Shown: positions 51,624 through 59,266, numbered from the stretch's first letter. The stretch is 59,266 nt of DNA from Chitinophagaceae bacterium (GCA_004322425.1 SCVJ01000005.1:1-59266); one strand, 5' to 3'. The notes: a model not told the origin generated them from the letters alone. Numbers and translations: made by a program.

Positions 51624-51716
51624 CTAAGTAAAGCAGAAAAATGCAAATAAATATCGAAAAAAAGGCCCTCCAAAAATGTCTCCGAAAGTACTCGGCCAAA
51701 GGGGGTTTTTATGCAT
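51624..51716 (-). CDS. Possible 30-residue peptide downstream of tRNA-Phe
   Basis: Short frame from ATG 51716-51714 to TAG 51626-51624. It begins MHKNPLWPSTFGDIFGGP and then turns hydrophobic and Phe-rich. The 'FGDIFGGP' then aromatic segment recalls short Bacteroidota membrane peptides, but I cannot match a family. On the minus strand it lies beyond the tRNA-Phe terminator; no promoter element was found. It may be a chance frame. The 51399-51775 stretch otherwise holds only the inverted repeats listed. Confidence 0.2.
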   Translation of the reverse strand: MHKNPLWPSTFGDIFGGPFFRYLFAFFCFT

Positions 51717-51723
51717 TTCGTAG

Positions 51724-51769
51724 CAACAAAAAAGGCTGATAATCAACAAATTAGTGATTTTCAGCCTTT
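51724..51769 (-). terminator. Intrinsic terminator of tRNA-Phe
   Basis: Long hairpin: AAAGGCTGA (51731-51739) with TCAGCCTTT (51761-51769), one T/T mismatch, then AATCA (51741-51745) with TGATT (51755-51759). On the minus strand a T-run follows (TTTTTTGTT), so it terminates the tRNA-Phe transcript, about 6 bases after the tRNA 3' end. Confidence 0.85.
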
Positions 51770-51775
51770 AAAAAG

Positions 51776-51848
51776 TGGTGTGGGCCGGGATCGAACCGGC
51801 GACACAAGGATTTTCAGTCCTTTGCTCTACCGACTGAGCTACCGCACC
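51776..51848 (-). tRNA. tRNA-Phe (GAA)
   Basis: 73-base tRNA on the minus strand, anticodon GAA in the loop CTGAAAA. All arms fold: D-arm GCTC/GAGC, anticodon stem AAGGA/TCCTT, variable GTGTC, T-arm GCCGG-TTCGATC-CCGGC. The acceptor arm GGTGCGG/CCACACC has one C5-A68 mismatch. The CCA end is not encoded; the discriminator is A. A TATTTTTG promoter element lies 17 bases upstream and a terminator immediately downstream, so it is transcribed alone. Confidence 0.96.
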
Positions 51849-51865
51849 ATCCTTATTTGGGGCAG

Positions 51866-51873
51866 CAAAAATA
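51866..51873 (-). promoter_or_regulatory. Bacteroidota -7 element for tRNA-Phe
   Basis: TATTTTTG on the minus strand, 17 bases from the mature 5' end of tRNA-Phe at 51848, with the protein-coding run upstream ending at 51919. Confidence 0.55.
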
Positions 51874-51918
51874 GAAGTAATTGCTGAAAGGTTAAAATCT
51901 TTTCGGTAAAAAAGTTCA

Positions 51919-52638
51919 TTAACTAGCCAGTTCAATATTTTCTTGTTTGATTATTGACTGCCCCTGTAGTCGCAGAAAAATTTGTGCTACCGTAATCACG
52001 TCTTTTTGGCAATACGTAACAATGCGGGTTAAATTTTTATCATTCCAATAAACACTCCACACCACGCTTCCGTCAATATCATCTTTGGGAGTTGGAATTC
52101 CCAAGGCGTGTGCTAAAAGATTCAACGATGTATAGTTTTTATAATCGCCAAACTTCCAAAGCTCTAGCGTGTCGAAATGAGCCACTTCCCATGGTTTTTT
52201 ACCACTTATGTTTAGTATTGATGGAATAGAAAGGTTGTTAATAATTAACCGGCGACATAAATAAGGGTAATCAAATTCTTTTCCATTGTGTGCACATAAA
52301 TATTTTTGATCTGATCCCGACCATTTTTTAATCATCTCACAAAAATCGGAGAGCACTAATTTTTCATCGTCTCCGTAAAAAGATTTAAGGATTATTTTTT
52401 TTGTATCGCCACTTCCCTGTATTACTCCACAACTGATACAGATTATTTTACCAAACTCGGCATAAATACCGGCACGATGATAAATAGTTTCCGTTGTTTC
52501 TTCTTCGTGATATTTTAATAGCGAAGCAGATTTTAAATCCCAAAGTGCAAGCCATTCTTTTGGAAGCGAATGATAATCGGCATATTGCGGAACTGTTTCA
52601 ATGTCTAAAAATAATATATGATGAAGAGGAGCCAACAT
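51919..52638 (-). CDS. DEDDy-type 3'-5' exonuclease (PolB-like exonuclease domain)
   Basis: A 239-residue 3'-5' exonuclease of the RNase H fold. DEDD residues: Asp and Glu of 'FLDIETVPQ', Asp in 'CAHNGKEFDYPYLCRR', and 'YCQKDVITVAQ' with the last Asp. This form matches the predicted PolB-associated exonuclease-like family common in Bacteroidota, whose role (RNA or DNA repair trimming) is not established. It begins 9 bases after the manC stop on the same strand, the last gene of the kdsD-manC run. Confidence 0.88.
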   Translation of the reverse strand: MLAPLHHILFLDIETVPQYADYHSLPKEWLALWDLKSASLLKYHEEETTETIYHRAGIYAEFGKIICISCGVIQGSGDTKKIILKSFYGDDEKLVLSDFCEMIKKWSGSDQKYLCAHNGKEFDYPYLCRRLIINNLSIPSILNISGKKPWEVAHFDTLELWKFGDYKNYTSLNLLAHALGIPTPKDDIDGSVVWSVYWNDKNLTRIVTYCQKDVITVAQIFLRLQGQSIIKQENIELAS

Positions 52639-52647
52639 ACCATAAAG

Positions 52648-53730
52648 CTACAAATATTTATCCCCTTTGTTTCGTTTTACCTCTGCAACATATTCTTTAA
52701 CTTCTTGTTCTTTATCTCTTTTGCAAATCAGCAACACATCTTTTGTGTCAATCACAATAAAATTATCTAATCCCTGCAATACGGCTAATTTATTATCAGG
52801 AACATGTACGGTACATTTTGTATCGTCCACAATCATTACATTTTTACCAATTACGGCATTTTCAAAATAATCTTTTTCCATATTATCCCAAACACTGTTC
52901 CATGTTCCAAGGTCGCTCCAGCCAAAGGATGCGGGCAAAACAAAAACATTAGCTGCTTTTTCCATTATCCCAAAATCGATGGAGATATTGGTGCATTGAG
53001 GATAAATTTTTTCCAGCGCGGCAGCCTCTTTCGAAGTATTTAATTTTTCTTTTTCAGCCGCAAACATCTCGTACATTGTCGACAAATATTTTTCAAAAGC
53101 GGTAAGAATATTTTTCACTTTCCAAATAAAAATGCCCGAGTTCCAAAGAAAATCGCCACTGGCTAAAAAGGTTTTTGCCAAATCAAGATTTGGTTTTTCG
53201 GTAAATGTTTTTACTTTATAAAAATCGTCCGCTACAGATTCTACTCCGTGCTGAATATAGCCGTATCCTGTATTGGGATGGGTGGGCTTGATGCCAAGCG
53301 TTATTAAAGCATCATGGTGTTCTGCAAAATGAAGTGCCTTCTTTGATGTTTCAACAAACTCATCCGATTCTAAAACCAAGTGATCGGCGGGCGCAATTAC
53401 CAAAAGCGATTTTGGATCTTTTTGAAATAATTTAAAAGAAATATAGGCCACACAGGGGGCTGTATTTTTTCGAGATGGTTCGCCTAAAATATTTTGATCA
53501 GCAACTTTCGGTAATTGTTTTTTTACAATCGGGATGTATTCTGCCGAAGTAATAATATAGATATTTTCTGTGGGCACTAATTTTTGATACCGCTCAAATG
53601 TTTGTTGAATGAGGGTTTTGCCAGTATTTAAAATATCTAGAAATTGTTTTGGATAACCCGTGCGGCTCATTGGCCAAAAACGGCTACCAATACCTCCCGC
53701 CATTATTGCTACATAATTGTGTTTGTTCAT
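52648..53730 (-). CDS. manC: Mannose-1-phosphate guanylyltransferase
   Basis: A 360-residue nucleotidyltransferase that makes GDP-mannose from mannose-1-phosphate and GTP, a donor for surface glycans and fucose synthesis. Motifs: 'IMAGGIGSRFWPMSRTGYPK' (pyrophosphorylase signature), 'VIAPADHLV', 'GYGYIQHG', 'FTEKPNLDLAKTF', 'LWNSGIFIWK' and 'SIDFGIMEKA'. It lacks the C-terminal isomerase domain of long ManC/AlgA proteins (about 470 residues). It lies between kdsD and the exonuclease with 9- to 10-base gaps. Confidence 0.95.
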   Translation of the reverse strand: MNKHNYVAIMAGGIGSRFWPMSRTGYPKQFLDILNTGKTLIQQTFERYQKLVPTENIYIITSAEYIPIVKKQLPKVADQNILGEPSRKNTAPCVAYISFKLFQKDPKSLLVIAPADHLVLESDEFVETSKKALHFAEHHDALITLGIKPTHPNTGYGYIQHGVESVADDFYKVKTFTEKPNLDLAKTFLASGDFLWNSGIFIWKVKNILTAFEKYLSTMYEMFAAEKEKLNTSKEAAALEKIYPQCTNISIDFGIMEKAANVFVLPASFGWSDLGTWNSVWDNMEKDYFENAVIGKNVMIVDDTKCTVHVPDNKLAVLQGLDNFIVIDTKDVLLICKRDKEQEVKEYVAEVKRNKGDKYL

Positions 53731-53740
53731 TACTAAAACT

Positions 53741-54721
53741 TTAAACTAATCCTTCGCGGATTAGATCGTGTAAATGAATAAAGCCCAAATATTTATTGTT
53801 GTCAGTTACGGCTAGTTGTGTAATGGAGTTTTTTCGCATTATATCCAAGGCTTCAATTGCCAACTCGTTAGCACCTACTGTTTTTGGATTTTCTGACATC
53901 AACATATCGGCAGTCAGCTTTTCTAGAGAATTATTTTTCTCCAACATTCTTCTTAAATCACCATCGGTAATAATTCCCAATAAATTATTTTTATCGTCAA
54001 CAACGGCGGTAGCGCCTAATCGTTTTGAAGATATTTCTACAATAACCTCTTTTAGTGATTGTGTTGCAAAAACGCAAGGAGTTTCATTATTTTTATAAAG
54101 ATCGGCAACACGCCAATACAGTTTTTTCCCTAATGCTCCACCAGGATGAAACTTTGCAAAGTCGTTGCTGTTAAATCCTTTCAGCTCCATTAAACAAACC
54201 GCCAAAGCATCGCCCATAACCAATTGGGCTGTGGTGCTGCAAGTAGGAGCAAGATTATTGGGGCAAGCCTCTTGTTCAATCGTAGTGTTTAAAAAAATAT
54301 CGGATTGTTGAGCGAGATAAGAGTTAGCATTTCCCACCATGCCAATCAAAATATTTTTTTTATGATTAGCGAAACCGAAATTTTTTATCAATGGGACCAA
54401 CACCTTTATTTCTGGGCTTTCACCACTTTTGCTGATAATCATAACTATATCTTCTTCTTGAATAATCCCAAGATCGCCATGAATAGCGTCAGCAGCATGA
54501 AGAAAGATAGAAGGAGTGCCGGTGGAATTAAATGTGGCAACAATTTTTTGCGCAATGATGGCGCTTTTACCAATACCACTAACTACTAGGCGGCCTTTTA
54601 TTTTTTCAATTGCACGAATTGATTTCTCAAAATCATCGTTAATGAACTTGGACAAGTCATTAATGGATTGCGATTCGAGGGCAATAGTTTTTAACGCAAT
54701 ACGCTGTAAAGGAGTTTCCAT
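53741..54721 (-). CDS. kdsD: Arabinose-5-phosphate isomerase (KdsD/KpsF/GutQ family)
   Basis: A 326-residue sugar isomerase that turns ribulose-5-phosphate into arabinose-5-phosphate, the first step of KDO synthesis. SIS domain at about residues 35-170 ('VVSGIGKSAIIAQKIVATFN', 'MISKSGESPEI'), followed by two CBS domains ('TDGDLRRML', 'NSITQLAVTDNNKYLGFIHL'). ATG at 54721 (METPLQ) is used, as an in-frame ATG at 54733 lies inside the -7 promoter element (54731-54738). kdsB of the same pathway is at 35.5 kb. First gene of the kdsD-manC-exonuclease run. Confidence 0.95.
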   Translation of the reverse strand: METPLQRIALKTIALESQSINDLSKFINDDFEKSIRAIEKIKGRLVVSGIGKSAIIAQKIVATFNSTGTPSIFLHAADAIHGDLGIIQEEDIVMIISKSGESPEIKVLVPLIKNFGFANHKKNILIGMVGNANSYLAQQSDIFLNTTIEQEACPNNLAPTCSTTAQLVMGDALAVCLMELKGFNSNDFAKFHPGGALGKKLYWRVADLYKNNETPCVFATQSLKEVIVEISSKRLGATAVVDDKNNLLGIITDGDLRRMLEKNNSLEKLTADMLMSENPKTVGANELAIEALDIMRKNSITQLAVTDNNKYLGFIHLHDLIREGLV

Positions 54722-54730
54722 TTCTATTAT

Positions 54731-54738
54731 CAAAAATA
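54731..54738 (-). promoter_or_regulatory. Bacteroidota -7 element for kdsD, which decides the start
   Basis: TATTTTTG on the minus strand, nine bases before the ATG at 54721. It overlaps the earlier in-frame ATG at 54733, which therefore cannot be used from this promoter. Confidence 0.5.
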
Positions 54739-54852
54739 GAGATTTGTTTAAGATTATTCACGTATAAAATAAAAGAAACATCTTGATGAATATTTCAACC
54801 AACAGCAACGATTCTTGTATTAGCATTTACCGAGTTGAAAAATAATAATTGG

Positions 54853-54885
54853 GTACCCTTAAGAAAAAGGCGTACCTTAAGAAAA
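54853..54885. repeat. Two direct repeats upstream of recQ
   Basis: GTACCCTTAAGAAAA (54853-54867) and GTACCTTAAGAAAA (54872-54885), differing by one base insertion, 4 bases apart. Each contains the palindrome CTTAAG. They end about 40 bases before the recQ ATG, and could be an operator or a replication slip. Confidence 0.5.
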
Positions 54886-54924
54886 TCTATTTTATTGAAC
54901 TAAGTAAAAGAAAAAGAGTTGAAT

Positions 54925-57213
54925 ATGGCGGGGACAAAATCAAAAGTTGCTTCAAGGGGCAATAAGGAAAAACCGAAAGAGCAAGAAACGAAAGACAAAA
55001 TCATTAAATCGGCTAAGAAAACAAAAAGTCTTTTGCCGGCACTAAAAGAAAATTTTGGATTTGATTCTTTTGTAGGAAATCAAGAAAAAATAATCGAAGC
55101 ACTTTTAGCAGGCACGGACGTGTTTGTCATTAAACCCACTGGTGGCGGTAAAAGTATGTGTTATCAATTACCGGCATTAATCAGCGAAGGGGTGGCTATT
55201 ATTGTTTCGCCTCTCATTGCATTAATGAAAAATCAGGTGGATTTAGTTCGCGGTTATAGCAGTAAAGACGATGTAGCGCATTTTTTAAATTCTACGTTAT
55301 CAAAGAAAGAGATTACCGCTGTTCACGATGACCTTAAAAGTGGGAAGACAAAAATGTTATACGTGGCACCAGAAACTTTAACCAAGCAGGAAAATTTAGA
55401 ATTTTTCAGCGATTTGAAAATTTCATTTTTTGCTGTGGACGAAGCTCATTGTATATCCGAGTGGGGGCACGATTTTCGTCCCGAGTATCGTCGCCTTCGT
55501 GAAATGATGGTTCAAATCAATCCGGAAATTCCCATGATTGCGCTGACTGCAACGGCAACACCAAAAGTTCAAAGTGACATTATTAAAAACCTTGATTTAC
55601 GAAATCCACTAGTATTTATTTCTTCTTTCAATCGCCCCAATCTTTATTATGAAGTAATTCCAAAAATAAAAAAAGAAGAAACGCTAAAAAGCATTACCAA
55701 ATTCATTTTACTAAACAAGGGCAAAAGCGGAATTATTTACACGACCAACCGTCGAACAACCGAAGAGTTGGCGGATATGTTAATGGCCAATGGCATAAAA
55801 GCAGCTGCTTATCATGCCGGACTTGATAGTAAACTTCGCTCTAAAAGACAAGATCAATTTCTCAAAGAAGAAAATATACAAGTCGTCGTAGCCACTATTG
55901 CATTTGGAATGGGAATTGATAAACCAGATATACGATTTGTTATACATTATAATATTCCCAAGAGTATTGAAAATTATTATCAGGAAACAGGAAGAGGTGG
56001 ACGAGATGGCTTGGAAGGGAAATGTATTCTTTATTATTCGCACAAAGATGTAAGCAAGTTGGAGCATTTAATGCGCGATAAGGCACTAAGCGAAAGAGAA
56101 GTGGGTACGCAATTAATTAGTGAAACCGTTGCCTTTGCCGAAAGTGGAGTATGCCGAAGAAAAATACTGATGAATTATTTTGGAGAAGAATATGAAAAAG
56201 ATAAATGTGGAAATTGTGATAACTGTAAACATCCAAAAGAAAAAATAGAAGCAAAAGAAGATGCGCTTAAAGTATTAAATATCATCAAAGCATTAGATGA
56301 ACGGTTTGCTTCGGAGTATATTATTAATATTATTAGTGGAAGAATGACGCCACAAATTACGATGTATCGTCACGAAGGAATGCCGCTCTTTGCTTGCGGA
56401 AATGATAAAGAGAATCATTATTGGAATTCACTGATTAGGCAAATATCGTTGGAGGGGTTATTAAAAAAAGATATTGAAGAATATGGCGTACTAAAGTTTA
56501 CACAAAAAGGATTAGACTTTTTGAAAAAACCGAAGTCGTTTAAAATCGTTTTAAATAATCAATATAACGACGCCAATGAAGACGATGACGAAGGAGCTGA
56601 AGCTGAAGTAGGCGCTGCTTCCGACGAACCATTATATGAAATACTGAAAGAGCTTCGTCAAAAAGAAGCCAAGAAGAAAAACCTTCCACCGTTTGTGCTT
56701 TTTCTTGAAGCTTCGTTACGGGATATGTCAACAATTTATCCGATTACTATTGTTGATTTAGAAAAATGTCAAGGTGTTAGCAAGGGAAAAGCGCTTCGTT
56801 ACGGGAAACCATTTGTTGAATTAATTGCTAAATATGTTGAGGAAAATAACATTGAACGTCCCGATGATTTTGTAATGAAAAGCGTGGTTAATAAAAGCGG
56901 CAATAAAGTTTTTATCATCCAAAACGTAGACAAAAAAATTGCACTGGAAACTATTGCAAGAAACAAAGGGTGGAAATTAAGTGAATTATTGGAGGAGATG
57001 GAAACCATTGCGGCTAGCGGCACTAAACTTAATTTAGATTATGAAATAGAACAAATGTTGGATGAAAATGATCAAGAAGATATTCTCGATTATTTTAAAA
57101 ATTGTGACACCGGAAGTATTGAAGTAGCGCAAGACGAATTGTCGGAACATAATTTTACACTAGAGCAATTAAAAATAATGCGCATAAAATTTTTAAGCAA
57201 ATACGGCATGTAA
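54925..57213 (+). CDS. recQ: ATP-dependent DNA helicase RecQ
   Basis: A 762-residue RecQ helicase for recombination and repair. A basic N-terminal tail is followed by the helicase core: Walker A 'KPTGGGKSMCYQLPAL', motif II DEAH in 'FAVDEAHCISEWGHDFRPEY', motif III 'IALTATATP', motif VI 'YYQETGRGGRDG'. The zinc-binding RQC part has 'CRRKILMNYFGE' and 'CGNCDNCKHP' Cys ligands, then winged helix. An acidic linker (DDDEGAEAE) precedes the HRDC domain, and there is a further helical C-terminal region typical of Bacteroidota. The ATG at 54925 is used; TTG at 54919 is in frame but less likely. Upstream direct repeats could be control sites. Confidence 0.96.
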   Translation: MAGTKSKVASRGNKEKPKEQETKDKIIKSAKKTKSLLPALKENFGFDSFVGNQEKIIEALLAGTDVFVIKPTGGGKSMCYQLPALISEGVAIIVSPLIALMKNQVDLVRGYSSKDDVAHFLNSTLSKKEITAVHDDLKSGKTKMLYVAPETLTKQENLEFFSDLKISFFAVDEAHCISEWGHDFRPEYRRLREMMVQINPEIPMIALTATATPKVQSDIIKNLDLRNPLVFISSFNRPNLYYEVIPKIKKEETLKSITKFILLNKGKSGIIYTTNRRTTEELADMLMANGIKAAAYHAGLDSKLRSKRQDQFLKEENIQVVVATIAFGMGIDKPDIRFVIHYNIPKSIENYYQETGRGGRDGLEGKCILYYSHKDVSKLEHLMRDKALSEREVGTQLISETVAFAESGVCRRKILMNYFGEEYEKDKCGNCDNCKHPKEKIEAKEDALKVLNIIKALDERFASEYIINIISGRMTPQITMYRHEGMPLFACGNDKENHYWNSLIRQISLEGLLKKDIEEYGVLKFTQKGLDFLKKPKSFKIVLNNQYNDANEDDDEGAEAEVGAASDEPLYEILKELRQKEAKKKNLPPFVLFLEASLRDMSTIYPITIVDLEKCQGVSKGKALRYGKPFVELIAKYVEENNIERPDDFVMKSVVNKSGNKVFIIQNVDKKIALETIARNKGWKLSELLEEMETIAASGTKLNLDYEIEQMLDENDQEDILDYFKNCDTGSIEVAQDELSEHNFTLEQLKIMRIKFLSKYGM

Positions 57214-57221
57214 GTTCATTT

Positions 57222-57635
57222 ATGCAACGCACTAATTATTCATCAGGAGCAAAGTGGGAAGAAATTGTGGGATACAGCCGCGCCGTAAAAATGGGAAATA
57301 TTATTGAAGTAACCGGCACGGTTGCCATTGATGACAGCGGACAGCTTGTAGGGGGAAATAGCGCGTACGAACAAACAAAATTCATTCTTCAAAAAATTGA
57401 CAAAGTATTGCAACAGGCCGGAGCCTCGTTAAAAGATATTATACGAACCAGAATGTTTGTTACAGACATTAGTCGCTGGGAGGAATACGGAAGGGCACAC
57501 GGAGAAGTTTTTAAAATCATTAAACCCTGTACATCAATGATAGAAATTAAATCGTTGATAGCTCCTGAATATTTAATAGAAATTGAAGCAACAGCAGTGC
57601 TTGATAAAGAACTTAATGCAAAAGCTTGTTGTTAG
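57222..57635 (+). CDS. ridA: RidA-family enamine/imine deaminase
   Basis: A 137-residue YjgF/YER057c/UK114-family protein. RidA removes reactive 2-aminoacrylate imines formed by PLP enzymes. Fold and residues: 'VGYSRAVKMGNIIEVTGTVA', 'QTKFILQKIDKVLQQAGASL', the catalytic-pocket Arg in 'IIRTRMFVTDI', and 'PCTSMIEIKSLIAPEYLIEIEATAV' ending with the Glu. This longer start and 'VTGTVAIDDSGQLVGG' place it in a RidA subfamily different from canonical RidA, so the substrate may vary. It follows recQ by 8 bases. Confidence 0.9.
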   Translation: MQRTNYSSGAKWEEIVGYSRAVKMGNIIEVTGTVAIDDSGQLVGGNSAYEQTKFILQKIDKVLQQAGASLKDIIRTRMFVTDISRWEEYGRAHGEVFKIIKPCTSMIEIKSLIAPEYLIEIEATAVLDKELNAKACC

Positions 57636-57644
57636 TGTTCTTTC

Positions 57645-58685
57645 TTAGGAATCCACCAATAATTTAGAAACGTTTAATGGCGTTACAGTTTCGCAAAAAA
57701 TTGTTGAAAGTGCTGAGTTGTTTTCTTTTCTTTTGCTCAACCCCTTTTCATACCAACGATCGTAATATGTAAGTAATATACGGAAGCAAGAAACAGTATC
57801 ATTGTTTAATAGATGATCGATGGCATTTTTAGTTTCTAGTCCACCAAGCCGTTGTTGTATTCTGCCAACCGCGTCAATCATTTTTTGTTTTTCTAAAATA
57901 CCGTATTCTTCAACAATGTGGTGTAGCCGTTCTTCAAAATCTACAGCTAAAAAATAAACCGGCGCTTTTCTCATGTTGTTCCAAAAATCATTGGGAATAT
58001 TTACAAGTCCAATTCGTTGACTTTCGTCTTCAATCCAAATTTTTTCTTTTTGTACAACAAACTGATTAAGATTTGTAGCAAGAATATTTTCGAACATTTC
58101 CTGAGTGGGCTGCAGTTGCAAACCAATATTTCCAAAAGCAGAACCTTTATGATGAGCAATTTTTTCCAAATCAATAATGGCCTCTCCTTTTTTTTCTAAT
58201 TGGTGCAATAGTTCTGTTTTGCCTGAACCGGTATAGCCGCCAAGTATATGAAGATTGAAATCAGCACGAAAAGTTTCCAATACATATTTTCTAAAATTTT
58301 TGTAACCGCCTGTCAATGTAAATACTTTAAAGCCATACATATCCAATAACCACGCTATTGTAGCACTTCGAAGTCCACCGCGCCAACAATAAATGAGAAT
58401 TGTTTTTGAAGAGATAAGATTATTTGCACAAAGCTCTTCTACATTTTCTACCAGCAATTTCATTTTTGGTCCAAAAAAATCCAATCCCAGCTTGATTGCC
58501 TTTTCACGGCTTTCTTGTTTATACGCAGTTCCAATAATTGCTCTTTCATCATTGGTAAATAATGGTAAACTATATGCTCCAGGAATATGGGCATGTTGAT
58601 ATTCCGCCGGACTACGAACATCAATTATGGGGGATTGTTTAGCTAACAATAAAAAAGGTTCAATATTTATTTTTTCAATTCCCAC
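57645..58685 (-). CDS. mnmH: tRNA 2-selenouridine synthase (GTG start)
   Basis: A 346-residue MnmH (YbbB/SelU), which converts 2-thiouridine at tRNA position 34 to 2-selenouridine using selenophosphate, through a geranylated intermediate. N-terminal rhodanese domain with the catalytic Cys in 'ILIYCWRGGLRSATIAW' and 'DVRSPAEYQHAHIPGA', then a P-loop domain with Walker A 'GGYTGSGKTELL'. GTG at 58685 is preferred: the in-frame ATG at 58721 falls inside the rho terminator hairpin, and family members begin at the equivalent of VGIEKINIEPF. It takes its substrate from selD. Convergent with ridA. Confidence 0.93.
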   Translation of the reverse strand: MGIEKINIEPFLLLAKQSPIIDVRSPAEYQHAHIPGAYSLPLFTNDERAIIGTAYKQESREKAIKLGLDFFGPKMKLLVENVEELCANNLISSKTILIYCWRGGLRSATIAWLLDMYGFKVFTLTGGYKNFRKYVLETFRADFNLHILGGYTGSGKTELLHQLEKKGEAIIDLEKIAHHKGSAFGNIGLQLQPTQEMFENILATNLNQFVVQKEKIWIEDESQRIGLVNIPNDFWNNMRKAPVYFLAVDFEERLHHIVEEYGILEKQKMIDAVGRIQQRLGGLETKNAIDHLLNNDTVSCFRILLTYYDRWYEKGLSKRKENNSALSTIFCETVTPLNVSKLLVDS

Positions 58686-58689
58686 TTTT

Positions 58690-58729
58690 TTCAAAAATAA
58701 AAAAGCCAATGTAATTAACATCGGCTTTT
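58690..58729 (-). terminator. Intrinsic terminator of rho
   Basis: Twelve-base-pair stem (58701-58712 with 58718-58729) with one G-U pair on the minus-strand RNA, five-base loop, followed on that strand by TTTTTTATTTTT. It lies 31 bases after the rho stop and overlaps the upstream ATG of the mnmH frame. Confidence 0.85.
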
Positions 58730-58759
58730 AGGATTATAATTGTACGTTAAACTGCCGAT

Positions 58760-59266
58760 TTACTTATTCATGCTGGCAAGAAACTCTTCGTTGTCTTTTG
58801 TTCCCCTCATACGATTTTGTAATTCCCGCATGGCTTCTTCCGAATTCATATCATTCAAGAAAACGCGAAGCAAATTCATTCGTTTCAATACATCTTTATC
58901 AAGCAATAAATCATCACGTCGAGTAGAGGAAGAAACCAAGTCGATTGCCGGATAAATACGTCTGTTAGACAATCTTCTATCCAATTGTAATTCCATATTA
59001 CCCGTTCCTTTAAATTCTTCAAAAATAACTTCATCCATTTTTGAGCCGGTATCAACTAGTGCAGTTGCAATGATGGTTAAAGATCCACCATTTTCTATTT
59101 TTCTTGCAGCACCAAAAAACTGTTTCGGCTTTTGCATCGCATTGGCTTCAACACCTCCTGATAAAACTTTTCCAGAGGAGGGAGCTACTGTGTTATGAGC
59201 CCGAGCCAATCGAGTTATGGAATCTAAAAGTATAATTACATCGTGTCCACACTCTACCAATCTTTT
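58760..59266 (-). CDS. rho: Transcription termination factor Rho, C-terminal part (5' end outside window)
   Basis: The last 168 residues of Rho, an RNA-dependent ATPase hexamer that ends transcription. Visible: Walker B '[16 protein letters not shown]', '[20 protein letters not shown]' (Q/R loop region), '[20 protein letters not shown]', '[19 protein letters not shown]' and '[20 protein letters not shown]'. The frame is open at the window edge without a start, so it is partial. It ends with a strong terminator. Confidence 0.96.
   Translation of the reverse strand, partial: KRLVECGHDVIILLDSITRLARAHNTVAPSSGKVLSGGVEANAMQKPKQFFGAARKIENGGSLTIIATALVDTGSKMDEVIFEEFKGTGNMELQLDRRLSNRRIYPAIDLVSSSTRRDDLLLDKDVLKRMNLLRVFLNDMNSEEAMRELQNRMRGTKDNEEFLASMNK

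Noticed and set aside
1-59266. CRISPR array, insertion sequence, prophage or integrated element
   Set aside because: No regularly spaced direct repeats, transposase, integrase, or phage genes were seen in reading the window.

Overview
The window reads as chromosomal DNA of a member of the Bacteroidota, probably a Chitinophagaceae-like or related low-GC lineage. Evidence: the recurrent promoter element TAnnTTTG just upstream of many starts, weak Shine-Dalgarno sequences, Bacteroidota-typical families (DUF2480, IPExxxVDY, DUF6660, an outer-membrane beta-barrel protein with a carboxypeptidase-like N-terminal domain, double PspC, the CzcA/outer-membrane-factor fusion) and A/T-rich DNA. I see no insertion sequence, integrase, prophage or CRISPR array. 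The density and nature of the genes look like an ordinary core chromosome with small accessory patches.

Layout. 1-5.4 kb: a minus-strand heavy-metal efflux operon (DUF6660 protein, CzcA pump fused to a TolC-like outer-membrane factor, lipoprotein adaptor cut by the window edge). 5.5-14 kb: alpha/beta hydrolase, large outer-membrane beta-barrel protein, SNF2 helicase with a SWIM zinc finger. 14-19 kb: comB, an SRPBCC protein, gcvT, and a PadR-PspC pair with a clear palindromic operator. 19-24.7 kb: DUF3089 lipoprotein, a lipoprotein, asnS, a small accessory patch (tiny lipoprotein, two small membrane proteins, a broken DUF1801 gene) and thiL. 24.8-31 kb: recX-nitrilase, then dnaN-DUF2007-fatty acid hydroxylase-glycosyltransferase, and nadA. 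31.1-31.66 kb: an A/T-rich intergenic region with DnaA-box matches and a repeated octamer, my best candidate for a replication origin. 31.7-42.3 kb: PpiD-like foldase, DUF2480, a corA pseudogene, kdsB, arsC, aminotransferase, selD, ctlX, a pterin dehydratase, IPExxxVDY protein and M28 peptidase. 42.4-49.4 kb: feoB, serine hydrolase, M20 hydrolase, chrA, nadD, feoA, ybeY. 49.4-51.8 kb: two parS-like sites, mnmG and tRNA-Phe(GAA). 51.9-59.3 kb: exonuclease, manC, kdsD, recQ, ridA, mnmH and the 3' part of rho.

Functional links. selD, mnmH and mnmG all serve modification of the wobble uridine of tRNA (selenophosphate supply, sulphur-to-selenium exchange, carboxymethylaminomethyl addition). kdsD and kdsB are two steps of KDO supply for lipopolysaccharide, and manC gives GDP-mannose for surface glycans. 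nadA and nadD belong to NAD synthesis. feoA and feoB are present but lie about 4 kb apart in opposite orientation. The parS pair, dnaN and the DnaA-box region suggest that this part of the chromosome lies near the replication origin. No completely new multi-gene system was recognised. The most notable items are the parS sites, the candidate oriC, the doubly broken corA, the internal signal-peptide-like segment in the CzcA fusion and the PadR operator.
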